Made by a program: the position numbers and the translations under genes
Shown here: piece after piece, positions 26,967 to 35,164 of the stretch
Numbering within the stretch: position 1 is the stretch's first letter
How the letters are laid out: each line of letters opens with the position of its first letter
Notes under the pieces: model-generated
Databases searched by the model: none
Seen by the model: only the letters and a program-made list of their open reading frames with translations
Told to the model about the DNA's origin: nothing
Source of the DNA: Bacteroidia bacterium
GTDB lineage: Bacteria; Bacteroidota; Bacteroidia; Palsa-965
Length of the DNA: 64,000 bases
Assembly (NCBI GenBank): GCA_025454955.1
Contig: JALONL010000015.1
Coordinates: 1-64,000 of the forward strand
Reading direction: 5' to 3'

Positions 26967-28458
26967 GGGCTCTGGCTTTTTGTTCATGTGCTACAAGATC
27001 GCTTACCACCAATCCGGAAATGAGCGAGGGCGGCACTCCCGGGCCGGGCACAGTAAGCTGGCCGGTGTAGTAGAGGTTTGAAATTTTATTGCTTTTTACC
27101 GATGGTTTCATAAATGCAGTCTGGCGAAGTGTATTGGCCAAACCGTAGGCGTTTCCTCTGAACGAATTGTAATCGTTTACAAATTCGCGGTGAGCATAGC
27201 TGCGTTTATACACGATGTGCGAACGTATGTCATGGCCGGCCTGACGTTCGAGACGATCCATGATGAGGTTGAAATATTTTTCGCGCACGGCCTCGGTGTC
27301 GTTGTCCAAACCGGGAGCCACGGGAATAAGCAGGAAAAGATTTTCGCAGCCTTCGGGCGCCACCGAAGCATCGGTTACCGAAGGTGCAGAAGCGTAAAAC
27401 AAGGGCTTTGAAGGCCAGCGCGGCTCGTCGTAAATTTCGGCGGCGTGTGCATCAAACGACTCGTCGAAAAAGAGGTTGTGATGCAGCAGGTTGTTTACAC
27501 GGCGGTTTACACCTATATAAAACAGCAAACACGACGGAGCCATGCGGCGGTTGTTCCAGTAGGCTTCGGTGTAGCGGCGGTCTGAATCGCCAAGCAGTTT
27601 TTGTTCTACGTGATGATAATCGGCACCGGCCACCACCACATCGGCCTGAATAATATCGCCGTTTTCGAGCCTCACGCCCGATGTTTTGCTGCCGTCGGTA
27701 ATAATGCGGTGTACCGGCGCATTGAACCTGAATTTTACGCCCGTTTCTTCGGCCAGTTTAACCATGCCCTGCACAATGCGGTGCATTCCTCCGGGAGGAT
27801 ACCAGGTGCCCAGCGCAATATCGGCGTAATTCATCAGGCTGTACAGTGCCGGGGTGCGGCGTGGTGTTTCGCCCAGAAAGAGCACCGGAAATTCCATGAG
27901 GGCGGTAATTTTCGGGTGTGTGAAATATTTCCGTACATGCTTGTGCATGTTGCGAAACATATCGAGCTTAAACAGGCTGGTGAGGATGCGGAAATCGGCA
28001 AACTCGCGGAGCGATACGCTGGGCTTGTACACAAACTCGTTTATGCCCACTTCGTATTTATAGCGTGCTTCTTCCAGAAAACGGCGAAGCGCATCGGCAC
28101 TGCCGGGTTCTATCTGCTCGAGTTTCTTACCGAGTTCGGAAATACTGGCTGGCACATCCAGCACATCGTCTTTACCATATATTACACGGTACGATGGATC
28201 GAGACGAACCAAATCATAATAATCGGAAACCGATTTGCCGAAGCGGTTGAAGTAGCTTTCAAACACATCGGGCATCCAGTACCAGCTCGGGCCCATGTCG
28301 AACACAAAACCAGCTTCGGTAAACTGCCTGGCGCGACCTCCCGGGGTGGAATTTTTTTCCACAATGGTTACGTCGAACCCATGCCGGGCAAGCCCGGTAG
28401 CAGCCGAAAGCCCGGCAAAGCCGGAACCTATTACAACAGCAGTTTGTTTTTTCGACAT
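26950..28458 (-). CDS. crtI: Phytoene desaturase (CrtI type)
   Basis: 502 residues. CrtI-family FAD enzymes dehydrogenate phytoene towards lycopene. The N-terminal dinucleotide-binding motif VVIGSGFAGLSAATGLARHGFDVTIVEKN is followed by PGGRARQF. The C-terminal FAD motif is LYYTGQLTVPGPGVPPSLISG, a CrtI signature. It is the first gene of the operon crtI-crtB-unknown-idi. No cyclase or ketolase gene is nearby, so the final pigment cannot be deduced here. Confidence 0.92.
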   Translation of the reverse strand: MSKKQTAVVIGSGFAGLSAATGLARHGFDVTIVEKNSTPGGRARQFTEAGFVFDMGPSWYWMPDVFESYFNRFGKSVSDYYDLVRLDPSYRVIYGKDDVLDVPASISELGKKLEQIEPGSADALRRFLEEARYKYEVGINEFVYKPSVSLREFADFRILTSLFKLDMFRNMHKHVRKYFTHPKITALMEFPVLFLGETPRRTPALYSLMNYADIALGTWYPPGGMHRIVQGMVKLAEETGVKFRFNAPVHRIITDGSKTSGVRLENGDIIQADVVVAGADYHHVEQKLLGDSDRRYTEAYWNNRRMAPSCLLFYIGVNRRVNNLLHHNLFFDESFDAHAAEIYDEPRWPSKPLFYASAPSVTDASVAPEGCENLFLLIPVAPGLDNDTEAVREKYFNLIMDRLERQAGHDIRSHIVYKRSYAHREFVNDYNSFRGNAYGLANTLRQTAFMKPSVKSNKISNLYYTGQLTVPGPGVPPSLISGLVVSDLVAHEQKARAHEKLV

Positions 28459-28564
28459 AATTTATTCCAGTTCAGAAGGCTGCGCATCTGGTTTTCTTAC
28501 ACCTCATCCGTCACACACTCAAACAAGCAAAAACCTTTAATGTTGCTTTTGCGAAAGGCCAATG

Positions 28565-28618
28565 AATTGGCAATATCCGCCTTTAATTGGCAAAAGCAAT
28601 AGTAAAACCCAATTAAAG
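28565..28618. promoter_or_regulatory. Direct and inverted repeats upstream of crtI and purB
   Basis: In the 274-base gap between divergent crtI and purB, AATTGGCAA occurs at 28565-28573 and again at 28585-28593, exactly 20 bases apart (about two helical turns). The second copy is also part of a perfect inverted repeat: CTTTAATTGG (28581-28590) with CCAATTAAAG (28609-28618). Such a layout suits binding of a dimeric regulator, perhaps of the carotenoid operon. A TACCTTCG box at 28703-28710 may be the -7 element for purB. Confidence 0.45.
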
Positions 28619-28732
28619 AAGATTTGTTCAAAAATGTGCTATATTTTATCCTTTGGTTGTTTTTCGGCCGTAGAGGCTTATCGTTAAAGCCCTGATCTTT
28701 TGTACCTTCGCGCTTTCTTTTTAACAAGCAAT

Positions 28733-30076
28733 ATGGCATTCGAATCGCTTCAGGCAATTTCTCCGGTTGACGGACGCTACCGCAGGCACACCGCCGCGCT
28801 GGCCGGTTATTTTTCAGAATCGGCACTTATCCGCTACCGCATTCGCATAGAAACCGAATACCTGATTGCGCTTTGCCGCCTGCCCCTGCCACAGCTCAGC
28901 GGAATTGCCGAAAGCCGTTTTGCAGAACTACGCGCAGTGATGTACGAAAACTTCACCGAAGCAGATGCCGAAGCCGTTAAAAAAATTGAACTTACCACCA
29001 ATCACGATGTAAAGGCGGTAGAGTATTTCATGAAAGAAAAACTCGATTCGCTGGGGCTTGCGCAATACAAGGAGTTTATACACTTCGGCCTCACTTCGCA
29101 GGATGTAAACAACACCGCCACCCCGCTGCTGCTGCGCGAAGCACACGAACAGGTGCTGCTGCCCGTAATTCACGAAACACTGGCCATACTCGAAAAGCAG
29201 GCCAACGACTGGGAACACATACCCATGCTGGCCCGCACACACGGTCAGCCCGCCTCGCCCACCCGCTTAGGCAAGGAAATACGCGTGTTTACCGAACGCC
29301 TCCGCGCACAGCTTGACCTGCTGGCACAGGTGCCTTTTGCAGCCAAGTTTGGCGGTGCTACCGGCAATTTCAATGCACACCACGTAGCGTACCCGCAAAC
29401 CAACTGGAAAACCTTTGGCGATGAGTTTGTGGCCTCGCTCGGACTCAAACGCTCGCATCCCACCACACAAATTGAGCATTACGACCATCTCGCCGCCTAT
29501 TTCGACGGGCTGAAACGCATCAACACCATACTCATCGACCTGAGCCGCGATTTCTGGTCGTACATTTCCATGAACTACTTCCGCCAGCAAATAAAAGCCG
29601 GCGAGGTAGGTTCATCGGCCATGCCGCACAAGGTAAATCCCATCGACTTCGAAAACGCCGAAGGAAATTTCGGTATTGCCAACGCGCTTTTCGAACACCT
29701 CAGTGCCAAACTCCCCGTATCACGCCTCCAGCGCGACCTTACCGATTCAACCGTGCTGCGCAACATTGGCGTGCCGGTGGCGCACATGGTTATCGCGCTC
29801 AGATCGCTGCAAAAAGGCCTGAGCAAAGTACTGCTCAACGAACCCGCCCTGCAGGCCGATCTCGAAGCCAACTGGGCCGTGGTGGCCGAAGCCATTCAAA
29901 CCATACTCCGCCGCGAAGGCTACCCGCAGCCCTACGAAGCACTTAAAGGACTTACCCGCACCAACGAAGCCGTAACGGCACATACCATTGCGGCGTTTAT
30001 TGATACGCTCGATGTAAGTGATATGGTGAAGGATGAATTAAAAGCGATTTCGCCGTTTAATTATACGGGGATTTAG
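28733..30076 (+). CDS. purB: Adenylosuccinate lyase
   Basis: 447 residues from ATG 28733. PurB catalyses two fumarate-releasing steps in purine synthesis, SAICAR to AICAR and adenylosuccinate to AMP. The fumarase/aspartase superfamily signature SSAMPHKVNPIDFENAEGN is present, as are the substrate-binding TNHDVKAVEYF, HFGLTSQDVNNTA and MLARTHGQPASPT. The N-terminus LQAISPVDGRYRRHT is typical of the E. coli-type enzyme. The downstream ATPase gene begins 12 bases after its stop. Confidence 0.95.
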   Translation: MAFESLQAISPVDGRYRRHTAALAGYFSESALIRYRIRIETEYLIALCRLPLPQLSGIAESRFAELRAVMYENFTEADAEAVKKIELTTNHDVKAVEYFMKEKLDSLGLAQYKEFIHFGLTSQDVNNTATPLLLREAHEQVLLPVIHETLAILEKQANDWEHIPMLARTHGQPASPTRLGKEIRVFTERLRAQLDLLAQVPFAAKFGGATGNFNAHHVAYPQTNWKTFGDEFVASLGLKRSHPTTQIEHYDHLAAYFDGLKRINTILIDLSRDFWSYISMNYFRQQIKAGEVGSSAMPHKVNPIDFENAEGNFGIANALFEHLSAKLPVSRLQRDLTDSTVLRNIGVPVAHMVIALRSLQKGLSKVLLNEPALQADLEANWAVVAEAIQTILRREGYPQPYEALKGLTRTNEAVTAHTIAAFIDTLDVSDMVKDELKAISPFNYTGI

Positions 30077-30088
30077 TAATTTAAGGGC

Positions 30089-31249
30089 ATGGGAAAAACA
30101 CAGGCCCGGGGGAGTGCTACAGCTAAAGCTAAACCGGCTATAAAATCAAAATCGTCTGCACTAAAAAAGAAGGCTGCTCCTGCTGCCCGCAAAGGGACAG
30201 AATCTCCTTTTATCGATACACTCTCGATTGAAAATTTCAAGTCGATAAAATCAATGAAATTGAAACCCAAACGGGTGAATGTGTTTATTGGTGAGCCTAA
30301 TTCGGGGAAGACGAATATTTTGGAGGCGCTTGCGTTGCAATCTGTAGGAGGATTCGAAGAAACATTTCTGAAAGATATTCTTAGAGTAAGAAATTGTTTT
30401 GAGATGTTTCATAATCAAAACACTGAATCACCTGTAATTATTTCAAACAATCTCTTACATTCTTTGCTTGAAGTCCAGCAACGGTTAGACGGCAACTCAT
30501 CAGATAGTTATGAATATTCGCTAAGTAATATTAAGACTCATAATAGTATAGGCTTTTTTGTCCAGTCTTCGCTAAGCCATATCTCATCTAATGTAACTCA
30601 ATTTCAAAAAGATAACAAGCAGTACAGTCAATCATACGGAATAGAAAGCAAGATCCTCTTTTATAAGTATAATGAATCTGTTTTATTCAATTACAATAAT
30701 GCTTCTTACCTGAGACCACCTTTTGGTAATAACTTGATTCACTTGTTAATTACCAATAAAAAGTTGAGATCAATAATTACTTCATCCCTTGATTCGATTG
30801 GGTTAAAACTCAGAGTAATTCAACATGCAAATCAGATTGAAATAGTAGATACAGTTGATGATATAAGTTTTGTTTATCCATTTACATCTCTTTCAGAAAC
30901 CATTCGCCGGCAAATATTTTACTCAAGTATTCTAGCGACTTGTAATCAAAAAGTAATCCTCCTTGACGAACCGGATACGCATTCGTTCCCGGCTTACGTA
31001 AAACAATTTGCCGAAGAGGTTGGCATCAATGAAGAAAATCAATTCTTCATTACCACGCATAACCCTTACTTACTAGGTAGTATTATTGAAAAAACTCCAA
31101 TAAAGGATTTGAACATATATGTGTGTCGAAAAAAAGAAGGCGCAACAGAAGCAATTTGCCTGAGTGAAAAACAGCTCAATGAACTGACCGAAATGGGTGT
31201 AAGTTCATCATTCTTTAATCTTGATGATTTTTACCCGGAAAATGCGTAA
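30089..31249 (+). CDS. AAA/ABC-type ATPase, candidate defence-system ATPase
   Basis: 386 residues. Walker A is GEPNSGKT (68-75), a signature-like SLSETIRR lies at 267-274, Walker B is VILLDEPDTH with Asp293-Glu294, and the switch histidine is His324 (ITTHNPYLL). This is the SMC/RecF-like architecture of AAA15/AAA21 ATPases found in OLD, PARIS and AbiL systems; the domain between Walker A and B is short. Residues 1-38 are a Lys/Ala-rich basic tail absent from family members I know. From about 30220 the gene is visibly AT-richer than purB. It overlaps the next, TOPRIM-like, gene by eight bases, as expected for a two-component module. Immune function is inference. Confidence 0.8.
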   Translation: MGKTQARGSATAKAKPAIKSKSSALKKKAAPAARKGTESPFIDTLSIENFKSIKSMKLKPKRVNVFIGEPNSGKTNILEALALQSVGGFEETFLKDILRVRNCFEMFHNQNTESPVIISNNLLHSLLEVQQRLDGNSSDSYEYSLSNIKTHNSIGFFVQSSLSHISSNVTQFQKDNKQYSQSYGIESKILFYKYNESVLFNYNNASYLRPPFGNNLIHLLITNKKLRSIITSSLDSIGLKLRVIQHANQIEIVDTVDDISFVYPFTSLSETIRRQIFYSSILATCNQKVILLDEPDTHSFPAYVKQFAEEVGINEENQFFITTHNPYLLGSIIEKTPIKDLNIYVCRKKEGATEAICLSEKQLNELTEMGVSSSFFNLDDFYPENA

Positions 31250-31724
31250 AGTTCACGATCCTAAAAGCATTTTTGTTGAATGCTACGCTGATGAGAATTT
31301 TTTGATGAATCTGGGAATCGTTAAAAAAGCGATAAAACATCACGAAAATAAATATGAGCTAATCAAAGCTTTAGAAAAAATGAGCGGTAAAGTTGCTCTG
31401 ATTGATGCTGACCCAGACAGTAAACATGAAAAAATACTTGATAGGTATAATTTGATTGACGACTCGGAAAGTATAAAACAATATTATCATAAGAAAACAA
31501 AAAATAGAATTTTACTTATCTATCCTCAACTCGAAGGCTGGTTAATAAATGAATGCCGGAAAAACGCTATTTCGCTTTCCTCACTTGGTTTACCTGAAAA
31601 GTATTCTGAGTTGCATATAAGGTTGCATAAACTCCCTGACAAACATCAAAGACTAATTCAAATCTTGATTAGCAAAGACTCGAAGGGAATTAATCGAATT
31701 AAATCCCTTTTAAACCTGGTCTAA
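31242..31724 (+). CDS. TOPRIM-like protein, putative effector partner of the ATPase
   Basis: 160 residues from ATG 31242, inside the last eight bases of the ATPase gene. It has the acidic layout of a TOPRIM fold: Glu13 (FVECYADENFL), Asp55-x-Asp57 (VALIDADPDSK) and a later LIYPQLEGWLINE with Glu98, which resembles the FExWL motif of RloB/DUF4276 proteins. TOPRIM domains coordinate Mg and cut or join nucleic acid. At 160 residues it is a minimal version of the nuclease half of OLD-like, PARIS (AriB) or RloAB pairs. AT-rich like its partner. Function is inferred from motif and pairing. Confidence 0.7.
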   Translation: MRKVHDPKSIFVECYADENFLMNLGIVKKAIKHHENKYELIKALEKMSGKVALIDADPDSKHEKILDRYNLIDDSESIKQYYHKKTKNRILLIYPQLEGWLINECRKNAISLSSLGLPEKYSELHIRLHKLPDKHQRLIQILISKDSKGINRIKSLLNLV

Positions 31725-32597
31725 ATGTTCGTCTCCGGCTTCACCATCATCCGCAACGCAATCCGCTTCGATTACCCGGCGGTTGAAGCCATACGTTCAA
31801 TACTCCCGCTCTGCGATGAAGTGGTGGTAGCCGTTGGCAATTCCACCGACGACACACTCCAGCTCATCCGCCACATTAACGACCCGAAAATCCGCATCAT
31901 CGAAACCGTGTGGGACGATTCACTGCGCGAAGGCGGCCGCGTGCTGGCAGTGGAAACCGATAAAGCCTACGCCGCCATTTCGCCACAGGCCGATTGGTGC
32001 ATTTACATTCAGGCCGATGAAGTGTTGCATGAAAACGATTACCCGGCCATACGCGAAGCCATGCAGCAATGGAAAGACGATAAAAATGTGCAGGGCCTGC
32101 TGTTCCGCTACCGGCATTTTTACGGCTCCTATAATTATACCGGCGATTCGCGGCGCTGGTACCGAAACGAAATCCGCATTGTGCGCAAGTCGGCCGATAT
32201 ATGTTCTTACCGCGATGCACAGGGCTTTCGCACAACGCAAAACGAAAAGCTGCGGGTGAAACCTGTAAACGCAACCGTAAATCATTACGGCTGGGTAAAA
32301 CCGCCCGAGGCGCAGCAGGCCAAACAACAATCGTTTCACAAAATGTGGCACGATGATGAATGGATGAAAAGAAACATTCCGCAGGTAAACGAATTTGATT
32401 ACTCGCAAATCGACTCGCTGGCACATTTCACCGGCACACATCCCAAAGTAATGCAGCCGCGTATTGACCGTATGAACTGGGAATTTACATTCGACCCTAC
32501 TAAAAGAAGAATGAGCCTGAAAGTGCGTGTACTGATGATAGTGGAGAAAATTACAGGATGGCGGCCGGGCGAATACAAAAATTATAAGCTCGTTTAG
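31725..32597 (+). CDS. Family 2 glycosyltransferase
   Basis: 290 residues. A GT-A fold is indicated by the N-terminal FTIIRNAIRFDYPAVEAIRSILPLCDEVVVAVGNSTDDTL and the DxD-like WCIYIQADEVLHE that binds the metal and sugar nucleotide. Its ATG touches the preceding TAA with no gap (TAAATG), but base composition returns to that of the surrounding genome. Donor and acceptor cannot be predicted. Related proteins build cell-surface glycans in the cytoplasm. Confidence 0.85.
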   Translation: MFVSGFTIIRNAIRFDYPAVEAIRSILPLCDEVVVAVGNSTDDTLQLIRHINDPKIRIIETVWDDSLREGGRVLAVETDKAYAAISPQADWCIYIQADEVLHENDYPAIREAMQQWKDDKNVQGLLFRYRHFYGSYNYTGDSRRWYRNEIRIVRKSADICSYRDAQGFRTTQNEKLRVKPVNATVNHYGWVKPPEAQQAKQQSFHKMWHDDEWMKRNIPQVNEFDYSQIDSLAHFTGTHPKVMQPRIDRMNWEFTFDPTKRRMSLKVRVLMIVEKITGWRPGEYKNYKLV

Positions 32598-32827
32598 TGT
32601 TTACAGAAAACAGATTCACCGGAATATTATTTCAATGTAGGAGCTGTGTAAAGAGTTTACTCAAAACGAAGTCAGATTTTACATACCGATGAGCGAAACG
32701 CCACTTCATCATTCTCCCAAAGCCTTTTTGGCAAAGGGTTTCCGGCCAATGTAAATTATGTCGATTTTATTCACAGATACTTCTTCCTGAATTTACCTCG
32801 CTTCATTTTCGCCTAATATTGCGCCAA

Positions 32828-32835
32828 TAGCTTTG
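32828..32835 (+). promoter_or_regulatory. Possible -7 box for the T9SS gene
   Basis: TAGCTTTG fits TAnnTTTG, 20 bases before the start codon. The -33 side is only a T-rich stretch (ATTTTC near 32805), so the call is tentative. The rest of the 258-base gap after the glycosyltransferase shows no gene. Confidence 0.4.
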
Positions 32836-32855
32836 CGGTCATAAATACTACACAC

Positions 32856-35072
32856 ATGACCTACAAATTACACCTCACTGCTTTTGCAGTATTGCTGGCA
32901 GGCGCAGCCAGTGCTCAGGTAACCCTGCAGCAGCACTCGGTAACTCCGCCTCTTGTGACCCTCAACACTACGGCATTTCCCAACACGCAGGTGTATGGGT
33001 TAATTGGCAGCCGCGATTCGCTGGCTGCTTCGCCCGGTTACCGCTTTGGCGGTTCGGCCGACGGTGCAGGCGTTTTGCGCAATGCCGACGGCTCTTTCAC
33101 TGTGGTAGTGAACCACGAAGACAACTTCGCCGTTTCACGCCTTCACATGAACAGTAACTTTGTGCCTGTAACCGGCGAATACCTGCTCAATTCCAACGCA
33201 GGTATGTGGCGCCTTTGTTCGGCCACGCTGGCTACTCCGCAGGAACACGGTTTCGGCCCCACATTCCTTACCTGCGGTGAATCGGGTCTCGAATCGATGA
33301 CACACAGCGTAAATCTTTTCGCCAATCCCATCACCGATTCGCTTACTGCTGCCAACTCAACCATTTCCCGTGGCATTGGCCGCTGGAACGGTGAAAATGC
33401 CGTGCCCCTGCCCGCTGCCACTTACAACAAAACCATAATCATTATTGGCGACGACGACAGCGGCCCCAATGGCGGACAAGTGGCCATGTACATGAGCGAT
33501 GTAATTGGCGACCTGAACAACGGTAAATTATACGTACTGCGCCGCACCGACCTCAACCAGCGCGAGCGTTCAATTTTGCCCGGTCAGACTTACAACGTAG
33601 AGTTTGTGGAAGTACCCAACGGATCTTCACTCACCGGCGCACAGATTGATGCTTACAGCAGCCAGACACTGAACTGCATTGAGTTTCAGCGCGTGGAAGA
33701 TATCGACTACCGCAAAGGTGGCGCCGCTGCTGCCCGCGAGATTTATTTCAATGCCACAGGTGCTGCCAATGCCGACACAACTGACCGTACTTTGTGGGGC
33801 CGTGTATATCGCCTTGTACTTGATCCGAACAACCCGCTCCACGGCACACTCGAGTGCATCATTAACGGCGACGACAAAAGCACTTCAAATCCCTACCGCG
33901 AACTTTATCAGCCCGACAACATCTGCGTAACACAGGATTATGTGTATGTGCAGGAAGACCCCAACGGCTACAATTTCCCCGCCGCTCTGCCTTATGTGCA
34001 TGATGCCCGCATCTATCAGTACGATATTCAGACCGGTGCATGGACTACACTCATGGAATTCAACCACCGCCGTTCGGCTCCCGACAGCGCAAGCTATAAC
34101 CGCAACAGCGCAGGCACTGCACACTCACGCAGCGGCATCGGCAGCTGGGAATATGGTGCCATGGTTGACCTTACACCTGCCGAAATTCCCAACGCATTCC
34201 TCATCTGCCTCCAGCCCCACACCTGGCGCTATCCCGAGTTTTCGGGTGTTGACGGCGGCACACTGCGTCCCAACGAAAAGCAGGGCAGCATGCTCATCAC
34301 TGTAACCAACGTGCCCCGCGTAAAAATTACCTCAGCCACTGTAACTGCCGATACCATCTGCACCGGAAACACCGCTGTACTCAGCGCAACCGGCGGAAAC
34401 TCTTACTGGGCCACCAACGGCACACGCTATCACTGGTACACCCAGCCTGCCGGCGGAACTCCCGTGTTTACCGGACAGTGGTACAACACACCCGCACTCA
34501 GCACCAGCGTTACTTACTATGTGGAAGTGGAAGTGGATGGTGTGGTTGGTGCTTCACGCACACCGGTTACCGCTACCGTAAATCTGATTCCTGCCATGCC
34601 GGTGGTAAACCAGTCGGGAACTGTACTTACTTCAAGCTCAACTGTGGGCAACCAGTGGTACCGCAATGGTGTGGCAATGTCGGGTGTTACCACTCCTTCA
34701 ATTGTGGTAACACAGGACGGCTACTACTCAGTGGTAGTAACCATCAACGGCTGCGCTTCACCTGCTTCACAGGAAATATTCATGAATGTAACATCGGTTG
34801 AAGAAACAGTACTTAACAACAATGTACGTGTGTTCCCCAACCCCAACGACGGTACATTCACCCTCAATTTCAACAGCAATGAACCTACTGAGAGTTTCCG
34901 CGTGGAAGTGGTGAACAGTGTGGGACAAACTGTTTATACCGAGAAAGTAGCCCGTTTTAATGGCCGCTACAACCAGCAGCTCGATTTGAGCACAGAAGCT
35001 GATGGTGTATATATTGTAAATATTTATACAGATAATGGTGTATTCCAGCAGCAACTGGTAAAACAGCACTAA
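32856..35072 (+). CDS. Large T9SS-sorted secreted protein, possibly PhoX/DUF839-like
   Basis: 738 residues with a signal peptide (FAVLLAGAASA). Residues 40-480 form a repetitive-strand domain (GSADGAGVLRNADGSFTVVVNHED, FGPTFLTCGESG, ELYQPDNICVTQDYVYVQEDPN) that reminds me of DUF839/PhoX-type phosphatases; catalytic residues could not be confirmed. Residues 490-660 look like Ig-like or PKD modules (CTGNTAVLSATGG, GNQWYRNGVAMSG). The last 80 residues are a type A T9SS sorting domain (VRVFPNPNDGTFTLNF, ADGVYIVNIYTDNG). It is expected at the cell surface or outside. A strong terminator follows. Confidence 0.8.
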   Translation: MTYKLHLTAFAVLLAGAASAQVTLQQHSVTPPLVTLNTTAFPNTQVYGLIGSRDSLAASPGYRFGGSADGAGVLRNADGSFTVVVNHEDNFAVSRLHMNSNFVPVTGEYLLNSNAGMWRLCSATLATPQEHGFGPTFLTCGESGLESMTHSVNLFANPITDSLTAANSTISRGIGRWNGENAVPLPAATYNKTIIIIGDDDSGPNGGQVAMYMSDVIGDLNNGKLYVLRRTDLNQRERSILPGQTYNVEFVEVPNGSSLTGAQIDAYSSQTLNCIEFQRVEDIDYRKGGAAAAREIYFNATGAANADTTDRTLWGRVYRLVLDPNNPLHGTLECIINGDDKSTSNPYRELYQPDNICVTQDYVYVQEDPNGYNFPAALPYVHDARIYQYDIQTGAWTTLMEFNHRRSAPDSASYNRNSAGTAHSRSGIGSWEYGAMVDLTPAEIPNAFLICLQPHTWRYPEFSGVDGGTLRPNEKQGSMLITVTNVPRVKITSATVTADTICTGNTAVLSATGGNSYWATNGTRYHWYTQPAGGTPVFTGQWYNTPALSTSVTYYVEVEVDGVVGASRTPVTATVNLIPAMPVVNQSGTVLTSSSTVGNQWYRNGVAMSGVTTPSIVVTQDGYYSVVVTINGCASPASQEIFMNVTSVEETVLNNNVRVFPNPNDGTFTLNFNSNEPTESFRVEVVNSVGQTVYTEKVARFNGRYNQQLDLSTEADGVYIVNIYTDNGVFQQQLVKQH

Positions 35073-35097
35073 TCACGGTATTACAGTAATTATTCAT

Positions 35098-35134
35098 CCA
35101 AACACCTCTGCAAAAACATTGCAGGGGTGTTTGG
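35098..35134 (+). terminator. Hairpin terminator
   Basis: A 14-base stem (35098-35111 with 35121-35134) with one G-T wobble and a nine-base A-rich loop lies 26 bases past the T9SS gene and 31 bases before the peroxidase start. The following T tract is short. Confidence 0.65.
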
Positions 35135-35164
35135 TATTCATACCCGTAACAACTTTTCATTATC

